NCBI GenBank assembly: GCA_965116335.1
Contig: OZ220677.1
Location: forward strand, 1,178,001-1,242,000
DNA length: 64,000 bases
DNA from: G963663315 sp965116335
GTDB taxonomy: Bacteria > Pseudomonadota > Gammaproteobacteria > Arenicellales > Poriferihabitantaceae
Reading direction: 5' to 3'
Shown here: in pieces, positions 8,101-16,978 of the stretch
How the letters are laid out: every line of letters begins with the position of its first letter
How positions within the stretch are numbered: position 1 is the stretch's first letter
Made by a program: the position numbers and the translations under genes
Notes under the pieces: generated by a model
Database searches by the model: none
The model's input: only the letters and a program-made list of their open reading frames with translations
Told to the model about the DNA's origin: nothing

Positions 8101-10512
8101 CTAAACTCTTCCCAATGCTCTGACGACGCGTTCTGGAGTCATTGGTAAATCGACCCAGACTCCGATCGCATTGTAAACCGCTTGGGAAACCGCCGAAATG
8201 GCCGCCGCAATAGGCGCCTCACCAGCACCACGAGCGCCAAATGGCCCAACCGGGTCATAGGAATCGCCAAACAACACTTCCGCCTTGCAAGGAAAATCCG
8301 CCGCCCTCAGCAGTTTGTAATCAAGCAAATTCGCATTTTTAATAGCACCCGTTTCCGGATCAAAAACCAGATGCTCATATATGGCAAAGCCAGCACCGCA
8401 AATAGCACCCCCAATAACCTGATTTTTAAGAATCTGGGGATTTACGACAGTACCGCTGTCCTGACTGGCCAAATAATCAAGAAGCACGATCTTTCCGGTT
8501 TCGATATCAACCTCCACCTCCACAAATTGCGCCCCAAAATGCCTCGCAAAAGTTGTGGAAGGCGGCATGGGAACCGCAGGTCTACCCGTAATCGAAGATG
8601 TTTGACCCAAGGTATCGGATCTGAGATGGTTCAACACGTCAGAGATTGAAATTTCACGAGAAGGCCTCCCCGCTTTGTGCACATACCCGTCAGTAATATC
8701 CAGATCCGTAATATTTGCATGGTCAAATAGTTCCCGGGCCGCTATTTCCAATAACTGACGCCGGGCATCCCGAGTCGCCTCCCGAGTCGCCCAACCTACC
8801 CTGAACATCGTATTACTTGCCAGGGAGCCGTGGCTCCACGGACAGGAATCTGTATCCCCTGTCTCCACTTCGACCACCGACAATGGCAGACCCATCTCTT
8901 CTGCCGCAACCTGAGCCTGGGTCGTTTCACTGCCTTGCCCCTGTCTGCCCACACTGCAATGCACTTTCAAACTTCCGTCCGGATTCAGTCTGACCATCGC
9001 AGAAGCATTTCCCTCGAACTCGACACCACATACATGAGCTCCTGTACCTACACCAACAGCCCGATGCCGAGGGCCATCCACACTGAATGGTTTTCCCCAG
9101 CCATTCCAGCGTTCAGCCCACCGGAAACACTCCGCGCCACGTTTCAGTATTTCTTCTGTTGAACCACTGGAAAGATGGAACGGCTTTGGCCATTGGTCAC
9201 GATATTCATCTGGAAGGTCAGCCAGATACTGTTCAACGCTTTCCTGAGACATATTATGCCTGGAATGTTGCATTCTCAATTCATCACCCGGCCTGATCTG
9301 ATTCCTGATTCGAAAATCAACCGGGTCCATATTCACTTTTTCAGCGAGTTGATTACACAGTCGTTCAACACTGGCACCGAGCGTACAATCCCCCACCCCG
9401 CGCATGCAGCCCGCAGTCAGCAGGTTCGTATTAATTCCGTGAATCTCATAATGACCATGCAGGGCCTTGCCCCACATGTCCACACAGAAAAACCCGACAT
9501 CATCCTTGAATCCATAACCACCGTTATCAATCAGATGGTCGAATCTGGCCACCGTGAGTTGCCCATCCGCGGTACAACCCATCATCCCACGGGTTCTTTC
9601 GATATGTCTGCGCTTGACAGTACCCATACATTCTTCATTGTCCAGCTCGATCTTTACCGGCTTTCGGACCTTTTGCGCCAACAACACAGTGATCATCATG
9701 AAGTTATTACTCCACCATTGCCCGAATGAACTGCCAGTGGGCAATGCTATGACACGAATCTTGCTCAGCGGGATACCAAGTGCTTCATGAATACCATCAC
9801 GGGTTTCAGTTGGAGTTTGTGACGAAGTCCAAAGCGTTACCTTATCTCCCACCCACTCTGCAATAGCGGCGTTTCGTCCAAGAGGAGCATATTGCTGGCT
9901 ATGGTAATAGATATCGCATTCTACGGTGTGGTCTGCCAACTCTTCACCTTTATCTGTATCTCCCCACTTGACCGTATAGGGCTCCCTTTCATTACCCTCT
10001 TCCCTGATTTGAGGAGCGCCAGGCTTTCTGGCTTCTTCAAAATCGAAAACCGCATCAAGAATCTCATACTCTACGTCAATAAGCTCAATCGCTCTTTGGG
10101 CTATTTCTTCACTTTCGGCGGCCACCGCAGCCAGTTCATCACCGACAAAACGTCCGACCCCATCAAGAACCTTGCCCCGGTAATTGAACCAGGCTGCTTC
10201 CCAGTCATTTTGCGGAACATCTTCATGGGTCAACACTCCAAAAACACCGGGTAACGCTTCTGCATTACTTATATCTATGCTCCTGATTCGGGCGTGGGCA
10301 TGTGGGCAACGCAATATTTTCCCATACGTCATATTCTGTACAGTCATATCCACTGCATACTTCATTGAGCCGGTTACTTTTTCCACAGCATCCTTTACAT
10401 GAAATCCACGACCCACCACTTTCATTTCCCTTACTCTGGTCTGCATACCCCCCTGTACGCCGGCAACCGCTTCCTCCATTTCACCCGGCCTGTAGTCAAA
10501 CATTCTATTCAT
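8101..10512 (-). CDS. Molybdenum hydroxylase large (Mo-cofactor) subunit, xanthine dehydrogenase/CoxL family
   Basis: About 803 residues containing both domains of the xanthine dehydrogenase-type large subunit: an N-terminal hammerhead domain (VGRGFHVKDAVEKVTG, then KILRCPHAHARI) and the C-terminal cofactor-binding part. The GARGAGEAP segment near residue 765 supplies the glutamate that acts as base in this family. The loop after the first conserved region reads GSSFGQWWSNN where relatives usually have GGFGGK, and the active-site loop reads GCMRGVGDCT, not the CO-dehydrogenase AYRCSFR. So it is not a CO dehydrogenase and its substrate is unclear. The frame can start at TTG 10527, but the ATG at 10512 has a GGAAG ribosome site 8-9 bases upstream and is preferred. 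It follows the 2Fe-2S subunit gene by about 24 bases. Confidence 0.9.
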   Translation of the reverse strand: MNRMFDYRPGEMEEAVAGVQGGMQTRVREMKVVGRGFHVKDAVEKVTGSMKYAVDMTVQNMTYGKILRCPHAHARIRSIDISNAEALPGVFGVLTHEDVPQNDWEAAWFNYRGKVLDGVGRFVGDELAAVAAESEEIAQRAIELIDVEYEILDAVFDFEEARKPGAPQIREEGNEREPYTVKWGDTDKGEELADHTVECDIYYHSQQYAPLGRNAAIAEWVGDKVTLWTSSQTPTETRDGIHEALGIPLSKIRVIALPTGSSFGQWWSNNFMMITVLLAQKVRKPVKIELDNEECMGTVKRRHIERTRGMMGCTADGQLTVARFDHLIDNGGYGFKDDVGFFCVDMWGKALHGHYEIHGINTNLLTAGCMRGVGDCTLGASVERLCNQLAEKVNMDPVDFRIRNQIRPGDELRMQHSRHNMSQESVEQYLADLPDEYRDQWPKPFHLSSGSTEEILKRGAECFRWAERWNGWGKPFSVDGPRHRAVGVGTGAHVCGVEFEGNASAMVRLNPDGSLKVHCSVGRQGQGSETTQAQVAAEEMGLPLSVVEVETGDTDSCPWSHGSLASNTMFRVGWATREATRDARRQLLEIAARELFDHANITDLDITDGYVHKAGRPSREISISDVLNHLRSDTLGQTSSITGRPAVPMPPSTTFARHFGAQFVEVEVDIETGKIVLLDYLASQDSGTVVNPQILKNQVIGGAICGAGFAIYEHLVFDPETGAIKNANLLDYKLLRAADFPCKAEVLFGDSYDPVGPFGARGAGEAPIAAAISAVSQAVYNAIGVWVDLPMTPERVVRALGRV

Positions 10513-10536
10513 ATCATCATCTTCCAATCAGTCAAA

Positions 10537-11010
10537 TCAATTATCGGCTAACCTGAGCTTTTCCGCGGCATTCAGTACGGCTCGAACAATGTATGGATAA
10601 GCACCACATCGACAGATGTTTCCGCTCATGCCAATGGCGACTTCTTCTTCAGTAGGATTCGGGTTTTCTTCAAGGAAGGCAACGGCGCTCATAATAAATC
10701 CAGGCGTACAAAATGCACACTGAAAACCCTGTTCCTCAATAAATGCCTGTTGAACCGGATGCAGATTATCAGGCGACCCCAGCCCTTCTATCGTCATAAC
10801 CTCCCTGCCTTCAACCTGATTCACCAGCATCATGCATGAAGTCATGGGCTCTCCATCAACTAACAGGGTACAGGAACCACACTCCCCCTCCGCACATGAG
10901 ACACGAACACCGAATAGCCCCATTTCATTTCTCAGCACATCGGCAAGCGTCCGATCAGAAGCGCAATTCAATTCAATGGACCTGCCATTTACATTTAATC
11001 GGGTGCTCAT
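10537..11010 (-). CDS. Molybdenum hydroxylase 2Fe-2S subunit (CoxS/XdhC-type small subunit)
   Basis: 157 residues, the usual length for the small iron-sulfur subunit. The plant-ferredoxin-type cluster uses Cys39, Cys44, Cys47 and Cys59 (CAEGECGSCTLLVDG). The second cluster, near the molybdenum site, uses Cys98, Cys101, Cys133 and Cys135 (CAFCTPGF and GNICRCGAYPYI). It passes electrons from the molybdenum subunit to the FAD subunit in the cytosol. Its start codon overlaps the stop of the FAD subunit gene by four bases (ATGA), indicating translational coupling and equal expression of the three subunits. Confidence 0.95.
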   Translation of the reverse strand: MSTRLNVNGRSIELNCASDRTLADVLRNEMGLFGVRVSCAEGECGSCTLLVDGEPMTSCMMLVNQVEGREVMTIEGLGSPDNLHPVQQAFIEEQGFQCAFCTPGFIMSAVAFLEENPNPTEEEVAIGMSGNICRCGAYPYIVRAVLNAAEKLRLADN

Positions 11011-11891
11011 GTGATCACTCCTCCCAATTCATCAATACAATCTTTCATACATCGGATTGTCATTACTTTAATCATTGCCCTTCTGTATTGCTCGCTTGCG
11101 CGCACATCTGAAATTGGCTTCGCGTCCGCCGTAGCGATTTCGCCCAGTTTCTCTATTTCCTCCCCTGACAGCGATGCAACAGACTGGCCTGTTAATAATT
11201 GTTCCGCATCGGGCGACCGGATAACGGTCGGAGCTACTGCACCCAATGCCACGCCAACCCGGGTAATCACGCCCGAGTCATCCACTGACACCGATGTCGA
11301 TGCATTAACCAGCGCGATATCAACCACAGTTCGGTCAATTCGATGATATTTGGCAACTTTACGCCGCCCTTCTGGCAGGGGAATGAAAATTTCGGTTAAC
11401 AGACCATTTCCCGCGACGGTTTTGTTGACACCCTTAAAAAACTGATCCATGGGAACAATACGACTCCCTTCATCAACCGAGATAACAGCCGAGGCATCCA
11501 TAGCGATAAAAGGCGGAGTTAAATCTGCCGCGGGCGACGCATTGACCATATTTCCGCCTACAGTGGCCAGAGTCCGGGTTTGGGGTGTACACATCAGTTT
11601 GGTTACATCACTCAGCGTTTTCAGAAGGCGGTGTTTTCTATCGGCTCGCTCCAGCGTTGATAACGCCGTCAACGCACCGATCCGGATGCTGTCCTGTTCA
11701 ACCCGAATATAATCCAGTTGTTTCAGGTAAGTGATGTCAATACAGTGCTCGAATTTGTCAACTTCACGTTGCCAGCGTAATACCATGTCCGTTCCACCTG
11801 CCCAATACTTCGCCCTGTCGCCAAATTCGTTTTTCATTCGCACCGCCTCCTGAACCGAGTCTGGCCTTGAGTATTCGAAATGCGCTCGCAT
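11007..11891 (-). CDS. Molybdenum hydroxylase FAD-binding medium subunit (CoxM-like)
   Basis: 294 residues of the vanillyl-alcohol-oxidase-type FAD domain plus the CO-dehydrogenase flavoprotein C-terminal domain. The two FAD-binding signatures are visible: AGGTDMVL near residues 32-39 and TVGGNMVNASPAAD near 112-125. In this enzyme class the FAD subunit delivers electrons to NAD+, oxygen or a quinone; which acceptor applies cannot be read. It is the first of three enzyme-subunit genes (FAD, Fe-S, Mo order on the transcript) and lies 37 bases after the stop of the ABC solute-binding gene. No strong ribosome site precedes the ATG. Confidence 0.93.
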   Translation of the reverse strand: MRAHFEYSRPDSVQEAVRMKNEFGDRAKYWAGGTDMVLRWQREVDKFEHCIDITYLKQLDYIRVEQDSIRIGALTALSTLERADRKHRLLKTLSDVTKLMCTPQTRTLATVGGNMVNASPAADLTPPFIAMDASAVISVDEGSRIVPMDQFFKGVNKTVAGNGLLTEIFIPLPEGRRKVAKYHRIDRTVVDIALVNASTSVSVDDSGVITRVGVALGAVAPTVIRSPDAEQLLTGQSVASLSGEEIEKLGEIATADAKPISDVRASEQYRRAMIKVMTIRCMKDCIDELGGVIT

Positions 11892-11927
11892 ATTCGTAAT
11901 CCGGCTATTGAAACAGAACCTGAGGGG

Positions 11928-13076
11928 TCAGGGGACTAACCGCCCAACCCACTGATTCGAACTAAACTCCGCGTGGATGCCTGCGTCGTATAATGACTCA
12001 ATGATGCTATTATCGACACCATCTGCAAACGAAATCGTACTGTCAATTACCCCGGCGTCCTTGTATACCTCATTGAACAAATTCCAGCTCGCCTCCAGAT
12101 ACCCCGCTTCACAATCGTTACTACTTCCAACCAGGGCACCCCAGCCACTGTTTCCGGCAGGGGGTTGCGGCACACCTTCGGGAAGACTATTGCAAACAGG
12201 TTGACTATTGCTAATGCCCAGAGCACCCAGATTTTGATCCAGATTGAGCATAATCGCGCCCGCCTGAGTCAGACGAACATCCGCCTCTGGCCAATCCAGC
12301 CCCCTGGCGATGATTGCATTTCCTTCCTCAGGATTTTGCTTCCACCAATCTATAGCCTGGAACCAGGCGCGAACCAATTCTGTTGCGACCTCCGGCGAGT
12401 CATCCAGAAATTTGCTGGTACAGGCAATCGAATCGGAAATCAGGCCACGCTCCCATGTTTTGTCTGTCAAACTGGTTTTCAGGACATGGGACCCCTTAAG
12501 CTGCAAGGATTGCTCCGTGAATGGTATGAAATTAACGTCAACATCAAGGTTTCCGCTTACAAATGCGGCGGCGGCGTCTTGTGGCAACAAAATGCTATGC
12601 GCCGCGTCGTCATAAGCAAGCCCGGCGCGTTTTAACGTCAACAACATCCACATGTGGTTCAAAAACCCGTAATCCGCAGCGTAGGAACGACCTTTCAGGT
12701 CCGCATCAGTCTTTACATCCGCCACAGCGATCATTTGATCCAGCCCATACGACATCAGGGGGACGGCGACATGTTTAATCGGAACACCAGCCGCCGCTGT
12801 TACCACCGTCGAATCCATAGTGGTCATTATGCACTGAATATCCCCACTGGATAGTCCGGCATTGCGCGCAGTGAGGTCTTCGATGATCTGCACATCAACA
12901 TCAATATTGTCAGCGAACCCTTTTTCATTGACGATAAACCAGGGGCCATAGACCGAAACGGAAATAATCGAAACCACAACATTCTCTTTGGCATTGGCAA
13001 CCATCGCGCCTGAAAACATCATTAACGCGGTCATTGCCACAACTGCATATCGAAACATCTCTTTTACATTTTTCAT
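11928..13076 (-). CDS. ABC transporter solute-binding protein, NMT1/SsuA/TauA type
   Basis: 382 residues with an N-terminal Sec signal (MKNVKEMFRYAVVAMTALMM, cleaved after ANA) and a periplasmic type-2 binding fold of the NMT1/THI5-like group used for sulfonates, nitrate, riboflavin and thiamine pyrimidines. Phrases such as GLSSGDIQCIMTTMDS and AAAFVSGNLDV match the hinge and ligand-pocket regions. A strong GGAGGA site lies 7 bases before the ATG at 13076, so this start is preferred over an in-frame codon 18 bases upstream. It follows the ATPase gene and precedes the molybdenum hydroxylase genes, so it very likely captures the hydroxylase substrate. The ligand is unknown. Confidence 0.88.
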   Translation of the reverse strand: MKNVKEMFRYAVVAMTALMMFSGAMVANAKENVVVSIISVSVYGPWFIVNEKGFADNIDVDVQIIEDLTARNAGLSSGDIQCIMTTMDSTVVTAAAGVPIKHVAVPLMSYGLDQMIAVADVKTDADLKGRSYAADYGFLNHMWMLLTLKRAGLAYDDAAHSILLPQDAAAAFVSGNLDVDVNFIPFTEQSLQLKGSHVLKTSLTDKTWERGLISDSIACTSKFLDDSPEVATELVRAWFQAIDWWKQNPEEGNAIIARGLDWPEADVRLTQAGAIMLNLDQNLGALGISNSQPVCNSLPEGVPQPPAGNSGWGALVGSSNDCEAGYLEASWNLFNEVYKDAGVIDSTISFADGVDNSIIESLYDAGIHAEFSSNQWVGRLVP

Positions 13077-13142
13077 ATCAGAATCCTCCATCAACCGGAT
13101 TTATAAAATATTTGATTTGGCCTTTAAGGAATTAAACATTGA

Positions 13143-13949
13143 TCAAGTCTTTTTAATTTCCTCTCTCATCCAGGAAAACAGTTGCGTCTCTACGTCCACA
13201 TAGCCAGGCTGTTTCAGCATTTCTTCCTTTCGAACAAATCGCCGACCATTCTTGAAATCAAGGATGATGTCCTGTTTGACGCGCCCGGGGGTACGGCTGA
13301 AGAATACAATCCTGTCGGCAAGATATATGGCTTCCTGTATGTCATGAGTCACAAATATCACCGTCTTGTTCCGCTCGGAAATAATTTCAATCATCATTTC
13401 CTGCATCTCCCAGCGAACCTGAGCGTCCAGTGCCCCGAAAGGCTCGTCCATCAGTAATACTGCGGGGTTTTGCGCCAGGGTCCTGGCGATGGCGACGCGC
13501 TGTTTCATACCACCCGACAATTCAGCCGGGTAGGCATTGGCGAATTCACCAAGATGCACACTTTCGAGCAAACTCATGGCGCGCTCCCTTGCCTCATTGC
13601 CTGGAACCTTCAGGATATTCATTCCGTACTCGACATTACCTAATGCGGTCAGCCACGGGAAGGATGTGTAGGCCTGGAAAATCATTCCCCGGTCCGGGCC
13701 TGGCCCATCAATCAGTTTCCCTCCGGCAAAAACCGCGCCTTCTGTCGGCTCTTCCAGTCCTGAAATCATGCGCAACATGGTGGTCTTTCCACAACCCGAC
13801 GGACCGACAAATGCGGTAATCTGACCTTTGGGGAAATTCAGGGAAATATCTTCTACCGCGGTGAATTTCCCACCCAGATATCGCCGGGTGGCACCCTCGG
13901 AATGGATTGCCGGAACTTCAGGTGTGATATTTCCAGTATCGTTGTTCAT
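13143..13949 (-). CDS. ABC transporter ATP-binding protein, SsuB/TauB/NrtD type
   Basis: 268 residues with all ABC ATPase motifs: Walker A GPSGCGKTT, signature LSGGMKQR, Walker B LLMDEPFGALD and the switch histidine in FVTHDIQEAIYL. The closest groups are nitrate/sulfonate/taurine importers. It energises import through the permease encoded just upstream and serves the NMT1-type binding protein encoded just downstream. A GAG lies close before the ATG. Gap to the permease stop is 28 bases, consistent with one operon. Confidence 0.93.
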   Translation of the reverse strand: MNNDTGNITPEVPAIHSEGATRRYLGGKFTAVEDISLNFPKGQITAFVGPSGCGKTTMLRMISGLEEPTEGAVFAGGKLIDGPGPDRGMIFQAYTSFPWLTALGNVEYGMNILKVPGNEARERAMSLLESVHLGEFANAYPAELSGGMKQRVAIARTLAQNPAVLLMDEPFGALDAQVRWEMQEMMIEIISERNKTVIFVTHDIQEAIYLADRIVFFSRTPGRVKQDIILDFKNGRRFVRKEEMLKQPGYVDVETQLFSWMREEIKKT

Positions 13950-13977
13950 ACGCTCAGGCTCTCGATCAAACTCCTGA

Positions 13978-14841
13978 TTATCCAGACCGCTTTCTATTCC
14001 AGGGAACGATGTAGTGCGCGATCAGACGAAAAGCGATATCCGTAATCACCCCCAGAATTCCGATGGTAAGTATCCCGGCCATAATGACATCGGCTTTAAG
14101 AAAACGCCCCGCCCGCATCATCACCGCCCCTATCCCGTCCTGCGCGGCGACAATTTCCGCGATTACAAGATACGTCCACCCAACCGCAATCATGGTTCGC
14201 ATGGAATCCAGAATAGCGGGGGTGGCAGCACGGGAAACGACACCCAATACAATCTGTTTTTTGGAGGCACCCATAGTCAGTGCCACCTCAATCAACTCTT
14301 TTTGTACCGCCTTTGTATTATCCAGAATCAATGCAATGAGGAAAAATATAACCCCCAGAAAAAGTAATGCCATCTTCTGCAAATCAGTGGGACCGAACCA
14401 GACAAGCAGCAACGGAATAAAGGATGCGGCCGGAAGATACCGGGCACCGGATACAACGGGATTAATAAGCGCGCGCATATTGTCGAAGCAACCCATGAAA
14501 ATACCGAGGGGGACAGCAACCACGCATACCGCTGTAAAACTGCCGATTATGCGGAACAGGCTTATTCCGATATCCGATAAAAAGTCCTTTTCGGTAAGAA
14601 GTATATAGAGCGTTGAAACAACATGCTGTGGGGAAGGAAGGAAACGCCTGCTTTCCTCAGGCATTGCATAATGACCCAGTTCCCAAATCAGAAAAAATAT
14701 TACACCACCGGCAATTCCCAATATCACCGACTGTTTCGAGCTTACCGGGGATAAGAGCCGGAGTATTTGCCTGCTCTTCTTCCTGGAGGGATCCATAGAA
14801 ACATTGCTCGCTGTTTTAGATGTTGTGTCGGTTACTATCAT
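13978..14841 (-). CDS. ABC transporter permease, SsuC/TauC type
   Basis: 287 residues with about six membrane helices and the binding-protein-dependent permease loop (EVALTMGASKKQIVLGVVSRAATP) that docks on the ATPase. The N-terminal 40 residues are hydrophilic and cytosolic. Together with the two following genes it makes a complete nitrate/sulfonate-type importer. It is the first gene after the 177-base intergenic region that holds a long palindrome, so the operon promoter is expected there. Confidence 0.92.
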   Translation of the reverse strand: MIVTDTTSKTASNVSMDPSRKKSRQILRLLSPVSSKQSVILGIAGGVIFFLIWELGHYAMPEESRRFLPSPQHVVSTLYILLTEKDFLSDIGISLFRIIGSFTAVCVVAVPLGIFMGCFDNMRALINPVVSGARYLPAASFIPLLLVWFGPTDLQKMALLFLGVIFFLIALILDNTKAVQKELIEVALTMGASKKQIVLGVVSRAATPAILDSMRTMIAVGWTYLVIAEIVAAQDGIGAVMMRAGRFLKADVIMAGILTIGILGVITDIAFRLIAHYIVPWNRKRSG

Positions 14842-14892
14842 AATGACCCGGTAACTTTAAAACCTGTATGTCCAGACAACATACTATCGTAT

Positions 14893-14945
14893 CGTTATAT
14901 GCCGTTATATGTTCAATGTTGCATACTTATATGCAACATTGAACA
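14893..14945. promoter_or_regulatory. Long palindrome with adjacent direct repeats, candidate operator of the catabolic operon
   Basis: A perfect inverted repeat spans 14910-14945: 16-base arms (TGTTCAATGTTGCATA and its complement) around the loop CTTA. Directly beside it the 9-mer CGTTATATG occurs twice (14893-14901 and 14903-14911), 10 bases apart, on one face of the helix. On the minus strand the palindrome ends in TTGAAC, which could be a -35 hexamer 17 bases from GATACG. There is no T-tract, so it does not look like a terminator for the LysR gene. A LysR-type or other dimeric regulator site is the best reading; the protein that binds is inferred to be the neighbouring regulator. Confidence 0.5.
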
Positions 14946-15018
14946 AGTTAATGTGACTGGCGGGTTCGGGTAGCTGGTTTTTACTGCCGGGTCCGGCAGC
15001 CTGGATGAGCGGGGACTT

Positions 15019-15948
15019 CTAAAATGACATCTTACCGGCGCACTCGGAAATGGCAGCGGTGAGATCAGATGTAAACGTTTCAACAACTTTCGACTTTCGG
15101 GGGGATTTTTTGGTTACAACATAGAAGGGCGATTTATAGGTAATCTCATTCGGGAAAATTGCCTGCATCTGTTTTCGCTTCACCCAATCAGTAGTATAGT
15201 GGACCGGCAAAAACCCGATGTGACTCCCACCTAAAATAAAAATAGCCTGGGCCTCCAGGGATTGAGCTACACCGCTTCTTATATCCGGGTCGTGATCCAG
15301 CATACTGATGTCGCGATTATTGAGATAACTGCGCGTCACTTTGCGAGACGACCTGATTGTATTCCTTACCTCTGCCGGATCACGCAGTTTCGCTATCGGA
15401 TGGGCAGCCCCGCACATCAGATTATTGATTTCGACATAAATTTTTTTGTAACTCAATCCAGGCAGCTTTCGCTCGAACGTTCCAATCGCTATGTCCATGT
15501 CCATATCCAGCAGGGAGCGCTCGATATCTCCGGGCAACATTGTATCGAGTGAGATCATTACGTCATGTATGCGCTCATTAAACTTGTTTAATGCGGTAAC
15601 AATCGGGCATTTTGGATCGGTAATCACGTTGTCTATCAGTACAATGTTCAGATATCCGCTTAACTTGCCCTTCAGTTCACCCGTAGAGTATTGAAATCTT
15701 TCATGCGCCCTGAACAACAAGAGTGTTTCTTCATAAACCCTTTTTCCTTTATCTGTAAGGCGGAACCCGGACCGACCCCTTTCACACAAATTGATCCCCA
15801 ATCGCGCTTCCAGATTACTCATCTGGTGGCTGATAGTTGATTGGCTGACGTTCAACTCTGCCTCGGCATTGGCGAAACTGTTACATTCAACTACAGCGCG
15901 AAAAATCCTGAGTTGGCGAATATCGATATTTGACAATCGGATGGTCAT
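15019..15948 (-). CDS. LysR-type transcriptional regulator
   Basis: 309 residues with the N-terminal winged helix-turn-helix (LRIFRAVVECNSFANAEAEL, then VSQSTISHQMSNLEARLG) and a C-terminal effector-binding domain of the periplasmic-binding-protein fold. A longer frame reaches 16023, but those residues overlap the XdhC-like gene; the ATG at 15948 puts the helix-turn-helix at the usual distance from the N terminus. It is transcribed in the same direction as the importer and hydroxylase genes rather than divergently, and lies just upstream of the palindrome at 14910-14945. It probably senses the substrate or an intermediate and controls the downstream operon. Confidence 0.9.
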   Translation of the reverse strand: MTIRLSNIDIRQLRIFRAVVECNSFANAEAELNVSQSTISHQMSNLEARLGINLCERGRSGFRLTDKGKRVYEETLLLFRAHERFQYSTGELKGKLSGYLNIVLIDNVITDPKCPIVTALNKFNERIHDVMISLDTMLPGDIERSLLDMDMDIAIGTFERKLPGLSYKKIYVEINNLMCGAAHPIAKLRDPAEVRNTIRSSRKVTRSYLNNRDISMLDHDPDIRSGVAQSLEAQAIFILGGSHIGFLPVHYTTDWVKRKQMQAIFPNEITYKSPFYVVTKKSPRKSKVVETFTSDLTAAISECAGKMSF

Positions 15949-16003
15949 TTTCAATTTATCATTGTCGGGTAGTCTGGAGGCATCTTCTCCCGCATTGACA
16001 ATT

Positions 16004-16972
16004 TTAGCGGTCAGCCCGCCCATAAGGGCAAACTGCTCCGAGTCGTCGAATAGCGGTCACTTCCGCCAGTATGGATACCGCTATTTCACAAGGCGTTACA
16101 CTGCCAATATCCAGACCAATGGGGCCGTGCAATCGCCCGACCTGCCTGTCTGTCAAATTGAAAGCTTCCACGAGTCTTTTACGTCGATTTTCATTGTTTT
16201 TTGCAGAACCCAGTGCCCCCACATAAAACGCGTCGGAAGTCAGTGCCTCCATCAAGGCCAGATCATCCAGATTCGGGTCGTGGGTCAACGCCAGGACGGC
16301 ACTTTGTGAATCCGAGGCAAATAATTCAACTGCCTCATCTGGCAGGCGCGACTCTACAGGAGCGCCATCAACAGCCCAGATTTTCGAGAAATGCTCACGA
16401 GGCTCGCAAACCAACACATCATAATCAAGAGCCAATCCCATTTCGGCAACATATCTTGACAACTCCCCCGCACCAATAATAAGCAATCGCCACGATGGGC
16501 CAAATACCTTTTTAACAGTTTCACCATCAAATTGGAAACCTTGCACATCCGGACCGGGCTCAGAGTCAAGAGTAACCCGACCCGACGAAAGTTCAACAAC
16601 CCTGCAGATCCGATTGCGCTGATGAAGAGCGGATATCAGCCGATCAACCTGCAACGAATCAATGGAGTTTTCAAAAACCAACTCCAGCGAACCGCCGCAT
16701 GGCAAGCCATATCGTATAGCCTGTTCCGGGCTGACATTGTGCCGAACCAGACCTGTTTGCCCTTGTTTTCTGAAATGCGTGGTTAATTCCTTTTCAATAC
16801 ACCCTCCTGACACCGATCCTGTGATTACGCCATCTTCCCGAATAGCGGCCAAAGACCCAACGGGGCGCGGTGCAGACCCCAAACATCTGACCAAAGTCAC
16901 TAACTCTACCTCATACCCCTGTGCAAGCCAACTGCTCAAGTGCTGAAGAACTTCAAGATCACTGTTTTTCAA
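16004..16972 (-). CDS. xdhC: XdhC/CoxI-family molybdenum cofactor maturation protein
   Basis: 322 residues with the two family signatures: GSAPRPVGS at 32-40 and GSVSGGCIE at 52-60, followed by a Rossmann-type nucleotide-binding segment (LLIIGAGELSRYVAEM) and the C-terminal GSAKNNENRRKRL and GLDIGSVTPCEIAVSILAE motifs. XdhC-family proteins bind the cofactor, help add the sulfido ligand and insert it into xanthine-dehydrogenase-type enzymes. Its place next to a cofactor cytidylyltransferase and upstream of the hydroxylase genes fits that role. It follows the MocA-like gene by six bases. Confidence 0.9.
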   Translation of the reverse strand: MKNSDLEVLQHLSSWLAQGYEVELVTLVRCLGSAPRPVGSLAAIREDGVITGSVSGGCIEKELTTHFRKQGQTGLVRHNVSPEQAIRYGLPCGGSLELVFENSIDSLQVDRLISALHQRNRICRVVELSSGRVTLDSEPGPDVQGFQFDGETVKKVFGPSWRLLIIGAGELSRYVAEMGLALDYDVLVCEPREHFSKIWAVDGAPVESRLPDEAVELFASDSQSAVLALTHDPNLDDLALMEALTSDAFYVGALGSAKNNENRRKRLVEAFNLTDRQVGRLHGPIGLDIGSVTPCEIAVSILAEVTAIRRLGAVCPYGRADR

Positions 16973-16978
16973 ATCAGA

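Noticed and set aside
8101..11891. Carbon monoxide dehydrogenase (coxMSL)
   Set aside because: The diagnostic AYRCSFR active-site loop is absent from the large subunit, which reads GCMRGVGDC instead.
14910..14945. Intrinsic terminator of the LysR gene
   Set aside because: The stem is strong but no T-tract follows on the minus strand; an operator reading fits better.
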